DNA of 64,000 nucleotides, taken from assembly GCF_001884185.1 (NCBI RefSeq), contig NZ_MAOE01000035.1, positions 62,001 to 126,000 of the forward strand. Direction: 5' to 3'. The notes below the pieces were generated by a model. That model saw only the letters and a program-made list of their open reading frames with translations. It searched no databases and was not told where the DNA came from. Positions 35,938 to 46,356 of the stretch are shown one piece after another (the stretch's first letter is position 1; each line of letters begins with the position of its first letter). A program made the position numbers and the translations under genes. This DNA is from Bacillus albus. Its GTDB lineage: Bacteria; Bacillota; Bacilli; Bacillales; Bacillaceae_G.

Positions 35938-36078
35938 GTTTAAAAAGTCCGGTTTAGATAACTGTCGCATCTCATCGTTACGTATGCCAGTCCGGTGCTC
36001 GAGTAGTACTGCTACACTGCGCTCCTCCTAGCATACGTGCCTCGATCTGCTTGGTTCTCTAAATCCTCCTTTTTAAAC
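35938..36078. repeat. 141-bp imperfect palindromic element
   Basis: Terminal arms GTTTAAAAAG (35938-35947) and CTTTTTAAAC (36069-36078) are perfectly complementary. Inward, TTTAGA/TCTAAA and TACGTATGC/GCATACGTG continue the pairing, leaving a looped centre with a smaller hairpin (GTAG-N5-CTAC). It is richer in G+C than its surroundings, non-coding, and sits between the aspS terminator and tcdA. This is the structure of an interspersed palindromic (bcr-type) repeat. A 6S-like long-hairpin RNA is an alternative, as B. subtilis has its second 6S RNA near here, but I see no promoter placed for it. Confidence 0.6.
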
Positions 36079-36230
36079 GTGTATATAGGAAGAAATAAAA
36101 GTCGGTTTACACTATGTCTTCATTTTCGAAATATGTATTTTTAGGAATTCTATAACTTTTTCTATACAAATAGTCGGAAAAACGCTAGAATACATGGTAG
36201 ACCATTTTTGTAATAGGAGTGTAGAGCTGA

Positions 36231-36998
36231 ATGTTACATCAATTTTCACGTAATGAATTAGCCTTCGGTAAAGAAGGACTTGAAATATTAAAAAATAGTA
36301 CAGTCGGTATTTTAGGAATTGGCGGCGTAGGTTCTTTTTCGGCTGAAGCGTTAGCGCGTTCTGGCGTAGGACGTCTCGTATTAGTTGATAAAGACGTTGT
36401 AGATATCACGAACGTAAACCGTCAAATTCACGCTTTAGTATCTACTGTAGGACGTTCAAAAGTAGAGTTAATGAAAGAGCGTATCGCGGATATTAACCCA
36501 GAGTGCGAAGTAATTGGACTAGAAATGTTTTATACAGATGAAACATATGAAGAGTTCTTTAAACACGGTTTAGACTTCGTAGTGGATGCATCGGACACGA
36601 TCACGTTCAAAATTCATTTAATTAAACAATGTTTACGTCGCAAAATTAAAATTATCTCAAGCATGGGTGCAGCAAATAAAATGGACCCAACTCGTTTCCG
36701 TATTGCAGACATCTCTAAAACACATACAGATCCAATTGCGAAAGTAATTCGTACGAAGCTTCGTAAAGAGGGTATTAAAAAAGGTGTAAAAGTTGTCTTC
36801 TCTGATGAAAACCCAATCGTAATTCGTGAAGAAGTACGTAAAGAAATCGTACCAGACGAAAATGCAAAAATTCGTAAAGCGAAATTACCACCTTCATCAA
36901 ACGCATTCGTACCATCTGTGGCAGGCTTAATTATGGCAAGTCACGTTGTACGTGAACGCATTAAAAATGTAGAAGTGAAGCGTGTAGGGCAAGAATAA
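36231..36998 (+). CDS. tcdA: tRNA threonylcarbamoyladenosine dehydratase
   Basis: E1/ThiF-like enzyme (YrvM) that cyclizes t6A37 to ct6A with ATP. 255 residues. Nucleotide-binding GILGIGGVGSFSAEALARSG (about residue 25), followed by DKDVVDITNVNRQIHA, DASDTITFK, and SSMGAANKMDPT. ATG 36231 after aggagtg. Monocistronic: terminator downstream, palindromic repeat upstream. Confidence 0.93.
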   Translation: MLHQFSRNELAFGKEGLEILKNSTVGILGIGGVGSFSAEALARSGVGRLVLVDKDVVDITNVNRQIHALVSTVGRSKVELMKERIADINPECEVIGLEMFYTDETYEEFFKHGLDFVVDASDTITFKIHLIKQCLRRKIKIISSMGAANKMDPTRFRIADISKTHTDPIAKVIRTKLRKEGIKKGVKVVFSDENPIVIREEVRKEIVPDENAKIRKAKLPPSSNAFVPSVAGLIMASHVVRERIKNVEVKRVGQE

Positions 36999-37001
36999 AA
37001 G

Positions 37002-37037
37002 AAAAGCATATATCCATTTCGGATATATGCTTTTTTA
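37002..37037 (+). terminator. Terminator of tcdA
   Basis: AAAAGCATATATCC paired with GGATATATGCTTTT, followed by T run. Confidence 0.85.
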
Positions 37038-37043
37038 TATGCA

Positions 37044-37226
37044 TTAAAGAAATAGGGATATTTGCATTACTACTAGTTCAAATGTAAGTAAGCCTAGTAA
37101 GTAATGATCATATTTATCTGATGTATAGGCGGACGTCTTTTTTAAACTGTTAATGGTGAAAAGAGCTAAAGTTAGGACGAGAACACCGAGTGTTATTTTG
37201 AAAACTATTAAAGAAATAGTAACCAG
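37044..37226 (-). CDS. Possible small two-helix membrane protein with a non-canonical start
   Basis: On the minus strand a 60-codon frame reads VTISLIVFKITLGVLVLTLA, then a polar KKTSAYTSDKYDHY stretch, then a second hydrophobic segment YLLGLLTFELVVMQISLFL and TAA. A Shine-Dalgarno-like aaaggga and a promoter-like pair (ttggat, 17 bp, tattat at about 37240-37280) precede it. In this frame, however, only CTG (37226), GTT, ACT and ATT codons follow the Shine-Dalgarno, with no ATG/GTG/TTG. Either CTG or ATT is used, or the start has been lost by mutation. Confidence 0.35.
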   Translation of the reverse strand: MVTISLIVFKITLGVLVLTLALFTINSLKKTSAYTSDKYDHYLLGLLTFELVVMQISLFL

Positions 37227-37316
37227 CTCCCTTTAAAAGTGTATGTTTATAATAACATTTTAGTAAAAAATATCCAATATATACCGAGAGTGTTCTTGTA
37301 TGATAGGGAGGGATAT

Positions 37317-37383
37317 TTCGTCAATTTTTGTCGGTAAATCGATATTCCTTGTCGAATCGTCGATATAATTTCATTTACCGACA
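37317..37383. promoter_or_regulatory. Cluster of Spo0A-box-like sites within an inverted repeat
   Basis: Two exact TGNCGAA heptamers occur: TGACGAA on the minus strand (37317-37323) and TGTCGAA on the plus strand (37350-37356). TGTCGGTAAAT (37329-37339) and ATTTACCGACA (37373-37383) form a perfect 11-bp inverted repeat of a near-box sequence. The cluster lies upstream of the small minus-strand ORF at 37044-37226. Confidence 0.45.
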
Positions 37384-37411
37384 CATACATATATACTCTC
37401 CACAAAAGAAA

Positions 37412-37455
37412 CAAAAAGGGATGCCACTCAGTCAAAAAAGTGACATCCCTTTTTT
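37412..37455 (-). terminator. Terminator of the RsfA-family gene
   Basis: AAAAAGGGATG-c-CACT paired with AGTG-a-CATCCCTTTTT; on the minus strand it ends in a T run right after the stop codon. Confidence 0.8.
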
Positions 37456-38095
37456 AATTCTCTGCAGAATATATAATATCTAAATTTCCGTTTTGATCTG
37501 TTTTGAAAATTGGAGCGATCTGTTCTTCTTGTTCTTCAACTGAAACGAGTTTTCGAGCGCGGTCCATAATTCTAACGAGCATTGCATAATCTTCTTCGAT
37601 TGCTTGTTGTTTTTTTGAGAGTACCGCTAATTTTGCTTCCAGTTCATGATTCGTCTTTTTCAAAGTCGTGAGCTGAGCTTGTAATACTTCATTTTCAGTT
37701 TGTAACTTTGCGAGTGAAGGGTTATTGTGCTCTAAGTTTTGCAAAAACGAGATCACATTTTGCATTGTAAGATCCTGCTTGTTTGGCATAATATGTTCTG
37801 AAAACTCGGCATCGATTACGAGTTGTTTCGTTTTCGTGAAATGCTCTTTTTCTATTTTTGCTTCAGAACGCTTTAATTCTTTACGTTGTTTTTTTGCAAG
37901 TTGTACCGCATCTTCGTAATTCGGCCTTACTTCAGCATTCCATCTAAATCCGCAAGCGGCTGAAGTACGGTTTAATGCATCGCCGACTTCATCGAATGCT
38001 TTTATTTGTGTACTGCCGCTGCGAATATGTCGTAAAACAGTTTCTGCTAAAAGGAGATCGTCTTCTTTTGTCCATGCATCTTGACGTGTTTTCAT
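37454..38095 (-). CDS. RsfA-family transcription factor (prespore-regulator type)
   Basis: 213 residues from the ATG at 38095, which has acggagg upstream; a longer frame to 38200 would overlap rarA and lacks a Shine-Dalgarno. The N-terminal Myb/SANT-like domain is diagnostic: RQDAWTKEDDLLLAETVLRH, then TAACGFRWNAEVRPNYEDAV. The C-terminal half (about 125-195) is a coiled coil. B. subtilis RsfA is a forespore regulator under sigma-F; the B. cereus group has several paralogues, so the precise one cannot be named. Follows rarA on the same strand. Confidence 0.85.
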   Translation of the reverse strand: MKTRQDAWTKEDDLLLAETVLRHIRSGSTQIKAFDEVGDALNRTSAACGFRWNAEVRPNYEDAVQLAKKQRKELKRSEAKIEKEHFTKTKQLVIDAEFSEHIMPNKQDLTMQNVISFLQNLEHNNPSLAKLQTENEVLQAQLTTLKKTNHELEAKLAVLSKKQQAIEEDYAMLVRIMDRARKLVSVEEQEEQIAPIFKTDQNGNLDIIYSAEN

Positions 38096-38132
38096 AAGCG
38101 AAGCCTCCGTAATGGTGACGTTTTCGCTTATG

Positions 38133-39419
38133 TTACCCTTTATTTTTCGTTTTATTCGAACTTTGTAATCTTTCATATACAGTAGAAAGTGCTTGCTCAA
38201 ATTTTCCTGTCGTCTTCGGTTTATAATATTGTTTGTTTTTTATTTTATCAGGCAAGTATTGTTGTTGTACCCAACCATTTGGTTGATCGTGTGGGTATAA
38301 GTATCCAATGCCTCTTCCAAGTGATTCTGCGCCTTTGTAATGACTATCTTTTAAATGACTTGGGATGTCGCCTGTTTGACCGTTACGTAAATCGTGTAAT
38401 GCAGCATCAAGTGCTTTATAAGCTGAGTTTGATTTTGGTGATAGGCACAGCTCGATAACAGCATTTGCAAGTGGTATGCGTGCCTCGGGGAACCCAACTC
38501 GTTCAGCGGATTCTATAGCTGCTAGCGTACGCGGTCCGGCTTGCGGGCTAGCAAGTCCGATATCTTCATATGCCATAATAAGAAGACGTCTACCAATGCT
38601 TTGTAAATCACCAGCTTCAATAAGGCGTGCTAAATAATGAAGTGCTGCATTTACATCACTTCCGCGCACTGATTTTTGAAATGCCGATAATACGTCATAA
38701 TGAGCATCTCCACCCTTGTCATGAACGAAGCTCTTTTTTTGCAAGCATTCTTCTGCAATTTCTAGCGTAATTTCCGTAGCTTTGTCATCCGTTGTAAAGC
38801 TAGATAAAACAGCTAGTTCAAGTGCGTTATAAGCGGAACGCATATCTCCGCCTGATGCATTTGCGAAGTGATGTAATGCTTCAGGCGTAACGGTTACATC
38901 ATAATCTCCAAGACCTTTTTCTTTATCTTCAAGTGCTCGTTTTAAGCCGATTAAAAGATCATCTTCTGTTAATGCGTGTAACTCGAAGATTTGACAACGA
39001 CTTCGAATAGCAGAATTAATAGCATGGAACGGATTACTCGTCGTTGCCCCAATTAAGGTAAGAAGTCCGCTTTCTAAATGAGGTAATAGAAAATCCTGTT
39101 TTGCTTTATCTAGACGGTGTACTTCATCTAAAATTAAAACGAGGTGTCGATGCATCTTTGCTTCTTGTACGACAACTTCCATATCTTTTTTATTATGAGT
39201 AACAGCATTTAATAAGCGAAAAGGGGTTCCGGTACTTCCTGCAATTGCGCTCGCAATGGATGTTTTCCCAGTACCTGGAGGACCGTATAAAATCATAGAT
39301 TGAAAATGATTTGCTTGGACCATTCGCCATAAAATCTTTCCTTCACCAACTAAATGTTGTTGTCCGATAATTTCTTGAATATTTGTAGGGCGCATTCGAT
39401 GTGCGAGTGGTTGTTTCAT
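38133..39419 (-). CDS. rarA: Replication-associated recombination ATPase RarA (MgsA)
   Basis: AAA+ clamp-loader-like protein that acts at stalled replication forks. 428 residues from ATG 39419 (KQPLAHRMRPTNIQEIIGQQ) with gggaga upstream; a 48-residue upstream extension with AT-rich codons is rejected. Walker A YGPPGTGKTSIA, Walker B LILDEVHR, sensor GATTSNPFH, and the C-terminal tetramerization domain with GRGIGYLYPHDQPNGWVQQQ. Divergent from cymR. Confidence 0.93.
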   Translation of the reverse strand: MKQPLAHRMRPTNIQEIIGQQHLVGEGKILWRMVQANHFQSMILYGPPGTGKTSIASAIAGSTGTPFRLLNAVTHNKKDMEVVVQEAKMHRHLVLILDEVHRLDKAKQDFLLPHLESGLLTLIGATTSNPFHAINSAIRSRCQIFELHALTEDDLLIGLKRALEDKEKGLGDYDVTVTPEALHHFANASGGDMRSAYNALELAVLSSFTTDDKATEITLEIAEECLQKKSFVHDKGGDAHYDVLSAFQKSVRGSDVNAALHYLARLIEAGDLQSIGRRLLIMAYEDIGLASPQAGPRTLAAIESAERVGFPEARIPLANAVIELCLSPKSNSAYKALDAALHDLRNGQTGDIPSHLKDSHYKGAESLGRGIGYLYPHDQPNGWVQQQYLPDKIKNKQYYKPKTTGKFEQALSTVYERLQSSNKTKNKG

Positions 39420-39711
39420 TTTTACCGTCTCCCTTAAAGTATAATCTCTTTCTATCGTATCATTTTTTTTAGTGGAATTTGAAATAGGATGCTGTTTTGT
39501 GGGAAAAATGAATATGAATATTTTCATTTTTCTTTCAATTGTAATAATTTCCGAGTTTTTCAATGTGATTTTATGTTATCATTTTGATACACAAGTTGAA
39601 ATTTCTTATAATACTATATTATGCTATAATTTCATAGGATTTTAAATTGTGTTCTTTTATAAATAAGATATAACCAATAGAAGTGAAAATTTGAAAAGAG
39701 GTGCAAAATAG
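39420..39711. other. rarA-cymR divergent intergenic region
   Basis: AT-rich. It holds the rarA Shine-Dalgarno and, before cymR, a TATAAT at 39625-39630 whose -35 is not clear (TTTCTT at 17 bp, or TTGAAA at 39595 with wrong spacing). No other structure seen. Confidence 0.5.
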
Positions 39712-40128
39712 ATGAAGATTTCAACGAAAGGCCGTTATGGCTTAACAATTATGATCGATCTTGCAAAAAAGTTTGGTGAAGGTCCAATTTCCTTAAAATC
39801 AATTGCGCAGGCACATGATTTATCGGAACATTACTTAGAGCAATTAATTTCACCACTTCGTAACGCTCGTCTAGTAAAGAGTACGCGCGGGGCATATGGT
39901 GGATATGTATTATCAGATCAGCCAGCTAACATTACAGCTGGGGATGTAATCCGTGTATTAGAAGGTCCAATTAGTGTTGTAGAAATGATAGAAGAAGAAG
40001 AACCAGCACAACGCCAATTATGGATGCGTGTTCGTGATGCGGTGCAAGAAGTGTTAGATAGTACAACGTTAGAAGATTTAGTACGTTATGAGGAAGAAAA
40101 TCACGGGGGCTATATGTTTTACATTTAA
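39712..40128 (+). CDS. cymR: Cysteine metabolism repressor CymR (Rrf2 family)
   Basis: Rrf2-family winged-helix regulator, 138 residues: MKISTKGRYGLTIMIDLAKK, HTH segment ISLKSIAQAHDLSEHYLEQL, GGYVLSDQPANITAGDVIRVLEG split by typical wing residues. It has no cysteine at all, so unlike IscR it cannot bind an iron-sulfur cluster, as expected for CymR, which works with CysK to sense cysteine supply. First of cymR-iscS-mnmA. Its likely targets in this window are yrrT-mtnN-mccAB. Confidence 0.92.
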   Translation: MKISTKGRYGLTIMIDLAKKFGEGPISLKSIAQAHDLSEHYLEQLISPLRNARLVKSTRGAYGGYVLSDQPANITAGDVIRVLEGPISVVEMIEEEEPAQRQLWMRVRDAVQEVLDSTTLEDLVRYEEENHGGYMFYI

Positions 40129-40163
40129 TTCCTTGTGAAACGATTTGGAAAGAAGGAGATTTA

Positions 40164-42440
<2,277 letters not shown>

Positions 42441-42441
<1 letters not shown>

Positions 42442-42483
42442 AACGAGAAGCCTCTGCCGATTCGCGGTTAGAGGTTTCTTTTA
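42441..42483 (+). terminator. Terminator of cymR-iscS-mnmA
   Basis: GAAGCCTCTgCCG with CGGttAGAGGTTTC, then TTTT. Confidence 0.65.
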
Positions 42484-42551
42484 CATAAAGCGAATTTTCG
42501 TTCGCTTGGAAAATACATTCTTTGTTATAATTTGTTGTAGAGGTGAAGGAC

Positions 42552-43211
42552 ATGTCAAACAAACTTGAAACAGGTATTCAATATATGCAAGAAGGAAACT
42601 GGGAAGAAGCTGCTAAAAATTTCACAGAAGCAATCGAAGAAAATCCGAAAGATGCGCTTGGATATATTAATTTTGCAAACTTATTAGATGTACTAGGTGA
42701 CAGTGAGAGAGCCATTTTATTTTATAAACGTGCATTAGAGTTAGATGATAAATCTGCGGCTGCTTATTATGGATTAGGAAACGTATATTACGGTCAAGAG
42801 CAATTTGCAGAGGCTAAAGCTGTATTTGAACAGGCGATGCAAGCTGGATTACAATCAGCTGATGTAACATTTATGCTAGGTATTACACATGTGCAACTTG
42901 GAAATGATCGTCTTGCACTGCCGTTTTTACAAAGAGCAACAGAATTAGATGAAAACGATGTAGAAGCTGTGTTCCAGTGTGGACTTTGCTTTGCACGACT
43001 AGAACATATTCAAGAGGCAAAACCTTATTTTGAAAAGGTATTAGAAATGGATGAAGAGCATGCAGATGCGTATTATAATTTAGGCGTTGCGTACGTATTT
43101 GAAGAAAATAACGAGAAGGCTCTTGCTTTATTTAAGAAAGCAACTGAAATTCAGCCAGATCACTTTTTAGCTGGTAATGGTGTTCGTTTATTAGAGCAAG
43201 AAGCTGAATAA
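42552..43211 (+). CDS. TPR-repeat protein (YrrB-like)
   Basis: 219 residues made almost entirely of about six 34-residue tetratricopeptide repeats, for example YINFANLLDVLGDSERAILF, YYGLGNVYYGQEQFAEAKAV and YYNLGVAYVFEENNEKALAL. Start ATG 42552 (SNKLETGIQYMQEGNW) with agaggtga; GTG 42543 overlaps the Shine-Dalgarno. The same gene lies between mnmA and recD2 in B. subtilis (yrrB). TPRs mediate protein-protein contacts; the partner is unknown. Confidence 0.88.
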   Translation: MSNKLETGIQYMQEGNWEEAAKNFTEAIEENPKDALGYINFANLLDVLGDSERAILFYKRALELDDKSAAAYYGLGNVYYGQEQFAEAKAVFEQAMQAGLQSADVTFMLGITHVQLGNDRLALPFLQRATELDENDVEAVFQCGLCFARLEHIQEAKPYFEKVLEMDEEHADAYYNLGVAYVFEENNEKALALFKKATEIQPDHFLAGNGVRLLEQEAE

Positions 43212-43224
43212 GATGAAAATATAG

Positions 43225-43277
43225 TTAATGGGTAGTTATCCCTCATCTAAAGAGGTGGGGGATGTACTGCTCATTAA
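43225..43277. repeat. Long hairpin between the TPR gene and recD2
   Basis: About 23 base pairs (including a few G-U) in two 11-bp helices separated by one bulge: 43226-43236 with 43266-43276, and 43238-43248 with 43253-43263, loop AAAG. There is no T tract, so it is not a standard terminator. It ends 18 nt before the recD2 Shine-Dalgarno. Confidence 0.7.
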
Positions 43278-43307
43278 AGTGAAATGAAACCGGGAAGGAG
43301 AGGAAAG

Positions 43308-45644
43308 ATGGGAAATCAACATGCAATGGATTTGTTTGAAGAAGAGAAAAAGTTTATAAAAGCACAAGTTCTTCATACCATTTTCCACAACGAAGAAAAC
43401 CTCTATTCCGTTGTTAGTATGAAAGTCATTGAAACAAATGAAACGTACGACGAAAAAAAAGTGATGATAAACGGTCATTTTCCTCGCATGCATGAAGATG
43501 AAGTGTTTACATTAACAGGCCATTTTAAAGATCATCCAAAGTACGGGAAACAATATTTAGTTGAAACGTTTAAGAAAGAATTGCCGCAAACAAAAGCTGG
43601 TATGGTGCAATATTTAGCGAGTGATTTATTTAAAGGGATAGGAAAGCGTACAGCTGAAAAAATTGTGGACCATCTTGGGGAACATGCTATTTCTAAAATT
43701 ATGGATGATCCTGACGCGTTAAATGGTGTTGTCAACAAGCAAAAAGCACAAGAAATATATGAGACAATTGTTGAACATCAAGGACTAGAGAAAGTAATGA
43801 GTTTTTTAAATGGTTACGGTTTTGGAACGAAGCTTTCTATTAAAATTTACCAGCAATATAAAGAGATGACGTTAGAAGTAATTCGTAATAATCCATATCA
43901 GCTTATTGAAGAAGTGGATGGGATTGGATTTGGAAGAGCCGACGATATAGGACGTGCGTTAGGGATATCGGGTAATCATGACGACCGTGTACGTGCGGGA
44001 TGTTTTTATACGCTAGAAAATGTATCATTGCAGCTTGGCCATGTTTATATGGGAAAAGATCAACTTGTAAGAGAAACGATGTCACTTTTAAATAATCAAG
44101 AAGGAAGAGTGACAGAGGAAGACATTATAGGTTGCATTGAAATGATGCAAAGTGAAGGGAAAGTCATCATAGAAGAAGAACGGATATATTTAGCATCGTT
44201 ATTCTACTCTGAAAAAGGTGTTGTAAAGTCTATTCGTAGGCTTATGAATCAAGAGGAAACACCTTCATTTCCTGAAGCAGAAGTGTTAAAGACGTTAGGT
44301 GAAATTGAAGAACAACTGAATGTACAGTATGCACCATTTCAGCAAGAAGCAATTCAAACGGCACTTCATAAACCGATGATGTTATTAACAGGTGGACCAG
44401 GAACAGGGAAAACAACAGTTATTAAAGGAATTGTTGAAATGTATGCGTCACTTCACGGGCTATCGTTAAATCCGAATGAATACAGTGATGATAATCCATT
44501 TCCGATATTATTAACGGCTCCAACAGGAAGAGCGGCGAAGCGAATGAGTGAATCAACAGGGCTTCCAGCTTGTACAATTCACCGTTTACTTGGCTGGACG
44601 CCAGAAGGGTCTTTCCAGCGTAATGAAACGGATCCGGTACAAGGGAAATTGCTCATTATTGATGAATTTTCAATGGTTGATATTTGGCTTGCCAATCAGT
44701 TGTTTAAATCATTGCCGACTAACATTCAAGTTATCGTTGTAGGCGATGAAGATCAATTACCATCTGTAGGACCTGGACAAGTGCTGAAAGATTTATTGAA
44801 TGCAGGTGCAGTTCCAACGGTAAAGCTTACTGAAATTTATCGTCAAGCGGAGGGCTCATCAGTTATTCAACTTGCCCATGCGATAAAAAATGGAACGCTC
44901 CCGCCAGATTTAGCGCAAAATCAAAAAGATCGTTCATTTATCGGTTGTACAGGAGCTCAAATTGTTGAGGTTGTTAAGAAGGTTTGTGAGAATGCTAAGA
45001 CAAAAGGCTTTAGCGCAAGAGATGTACAAGTATTGGCGCCGATGTATCGTGGTCCTGCCGGTATTAACGTACTAAACGAAGCGTTGCAAGAAGTGTTTAA
45101 TCCGAAAAGGGAAAAGAGTAAAGAAATTGCTTACGGTGATGTCGTATACCGACGAGGCGATAAAGTATTGCAACTCGTTAATCAGCCAGAGAGCCAAGTG
45201 TTTAATGGTGATATCGGCGAAATTGTTTCGGTGTTTTATGCGAAAGAAAACGTTGAGCAACAAGATATGATTATCGTTTCATTTGATGGAATTGAGGTAA
45301 CATATACAAAGCCGGACTTAAATCAAATTACACATGCTTATTGCTGTTCGATTCATAAATCGCAAGGTAGTGAGTTTCCGATCGTGATTATGCCGATAGT
45401 AAAAAGTTACAATCGTATGTTACGTCGTAATTTAATTTACACTGGCATTACAAGAAGTAAGAAGTTCCTTATTATTTGCGGAGAGGAAGCGGCTTTCCAA
45501 TCTGGTGTAAATCGCCTTGATGATGCAATGCGTCAAACGACTTTAGCAAATCGCTTGCAAGAATCACAAGGAGAAGTACAAATGGTAACAGTTAATGGCG
45601 AAGAAATGGACGTGGAAAACATTTCACCGTATGATTTCATGTAA
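43308..45644 (+). CDS. recD2: ATP-dependent DNA helicase RecD2
   Basis: SF1B 5'-3' helicase of RecBCD-lacking Firmicutes (778 residues). N-terminal extension with helix-hairpin-helix segments (GIGKRTAEKIVDHLG, IEEVDGIGFGRADDIGRALG). Walker A LLTGGPGTGKTT (about residue 358), DEFSMVD motif II, GDEDQLPSVGPG motif III, and C-terminal VHKSQG-like SIHKSQGSEFP with YTGITRSKK (motif VI). ATG 43308 after aggagagg; an in-frame ATG at 43284 lacks a Shine-Dalgarno. Implicated in fork protection and mismatch repair in Bacillus. Confidence 0.95.
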   Translation: MGNQHAMDLFEEEKKFIKAQVLHTIFHNEENLYSVVSMKVIETNETYDEKKVMINGHFPRMHEDEVFTLTGHFKDHPKYGKQYLVETFKKELPQTKAGMVQYLASDLFKGIGKRTAEKIVDHLGEHAISKIMDDPDALNGVVNKQKAQEIYETIVEHQGLEKVMSFLNGYGFGTKLSIKIYQQYKEMTLEVIRNNPYQLIEEVDGIGFGRADDIGRALGISGNHDDRVRAGCFYTLENVSLQLGHVYMGKDQLVRETMSLLNNQEGRVTEEDIIGCIEMMQSEGKVIIEEERIYLASLFYSEKGVVKSIRRLMNQEETPSFPEAEVLKTLGEIEEQLNVQYAPFQQEAIQTALHKPMMLLTGGPGTGKTTVIKGIVEMYASLHGLSLNPNEYSDDNPFPILLTAPTGRAAKRMSESTGLPACTIHRLLGWTPEGSFQRNETDPVQGKLLIIDEFSMVDIWLANQLFKSLPTNIQVIVVGDEDQLPSVGPGQVLKDLLNAGAVPTVKLTEIYRQAEGSSVIQLAHAIKNGTLPPDLAQNQKDRSFIGCTGAQIVEVVKKVCENAKTKGFSARDVQVLAPMYRGPAGINVLNEALQEVFNPKREKSKEIAYGDVVYRRGDKVLQLVNQPESQVFNGDIGEIVSVFYAKENVEQQDMIIVSFDGIEVTYTKPDLNQITHAYCCSIHKSQGSEFPIVIMPIVKSYNRMLRRNLIYTGITRSKKFLIICGEEAAFQSGVNRLDDAMRQTTLANRLQESQGEVQMVTVNGEEMDVENISPYDFM

Positions 45645-45667
45645 CAAGGTGAAATTATATAGTGAAA

Positions 45668-45691
45668 CTTTCAAACGTATAACGTTGAAAG
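45668..45691 (+). terminator. Hairpin after recD2 without T tract
   Basis: CTTTCAA-a-CGT paired with ACGTTGAAAG (one bulged A), loop ATA. A possible weak terminator or mRNA 3' stabilizer. Confidence 0.4.
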
Positions 45692-45771
45692 GCTCCAGCA
45701 ATGTATAAATGAATGCGGTTTGGACATAATGGCGAATAGAATCTGGGAGACTGTAAGGAGATGAAAGCCAT

Positions 45772-45960
45772 ATGTTCATTTGTCCAAATTGCAAAGGGAA
45801 AGACATTGGAAAAATAGGTGTCAACCAATTTTATTGCTGGAATTGTTATATCGAATTATCGGTTTCAAAAGGGAAAATCCATACTCATCAAGTAGAAGAA
45901 GATGGTTCATTAAGCTCTCTTGATGATTTATTTGATGAGAACGAAAGAACGATCGGATAA
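45772..45960 (+). CDS. Small zinc-ribbon protein (YrzR-like)
   Basis: A 62-residue protein with a four-cysteine zinc ribbon: CPNCKGKDIG (Cys4, Cys7) and YCWNCYIE (Cys22, Cys25), followed by an acidic tail SLSSLDDLFDENERT. ATG 45772 after aaggagatgaaag. In size and place it corresponds to a small B. subtilis gene of this cluster (yrzR by memory). The compact ribbon could bind nucleic acid or protein; no function known. Confidence 0.8.
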   Translation: MFICPNCKGKDIGKIGVNQFYCWNCYIELSVSKGKIHTHQVEEDGSLSSLDDLFDENERTIG

Positions 45961-45978
45961 CGAAAAGGGGGATTTACT

Positions 45979-46107
45979 TTGAATCTACGCAATTCATTAA
46001 TCGCATTAGGTGTTGGAGCAGCAGCGTATCAATATGCGCGCAAACAAGATGTATTTTCAAAACGCAATATGAAAAAAGCACGTAAGATGATTAAATCTTA
46101 TTTATAA
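45979..46107 (+). CDS. Very small DUF3918-like protein (YrzQ-like)
   Basis: A 42-residue ORF read directly from the sequence: TTG start at 45979 with aaagggggat upstream, sequence beginning NLRNSLIALGVGAAAYQYAR and ending KKARKMIKSYL at TAA 46105. A short hydrophobic Ala/Gly helix is followed by a very basic tail. It follows the zinc-ribbon gene by 18 nt and is closed by a terminator, so it is expressed in that operon. Family call (DUF3918/YrzQ) from memory; function unknown. Confidence 0.7.
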   Translation: MNLRNSLIALGVGAAAYQYARKQDVFSKRNMKKARKMIKSYL

Positions 46108-46111
46108 GCGT

Positions 46112-46146
46112 AAAAAACTCCCTTTATCATAAGGGAGTTTTTTTTA
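46112..46146. terminator. Bidirectional terminator
   Basis: AAAAACTCCCTT paired with AAGGGAGTTTTT around TATCAT, with T run right and A run left; shared by the convergent small genes. Confidence 0.85.
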
Positions 46147-46356
46147 TACACTTGTATGCAAATATAAAAGTCCAATTTCAGAAAAGAGATAAGATAGACC
46201 GTAACATCCAACGCCAAGCATCCCGTAATGAAATAATTGCTTCGCTCTTTCTTTTCGTGAGGAACGAATAAAGAAACCTTTCCAAATACCAAACCCGATA
46301 CAAACCCATTCAAGAATCATAAAAAGTGCTGATAATACGAGCATAAATAAAACCAT
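46144..46356 (-). CDS. Small membrane protein, unknown
   Basis: A 70-residue protein with two hydrophobic segments (VLFMLVLSALFMILEWVCIG and YGMLGVGCYGLSYLFSEIG) and a basic RSSRKERAKQL linker. ATG 46356 has a strong caggagggct upstream. A terminator follows its stop. No recognised family; the start signal and layout support a real gene. Confidence 0.65.
   Translation of the reverse strand: MVLFMLVLSALFMILEWVCIGFGIWKGFFIRSSRKERAKQLFHYGMLGVGCYGLSYLFSEIGLLYLHTSV

Noticed and set aside
39420-39563. 48-residue N-terminal extension of RarA
   Set aside because: AT-rich low-complexity codons, no Shine-Dalgarno, and not part of the conserved protein.
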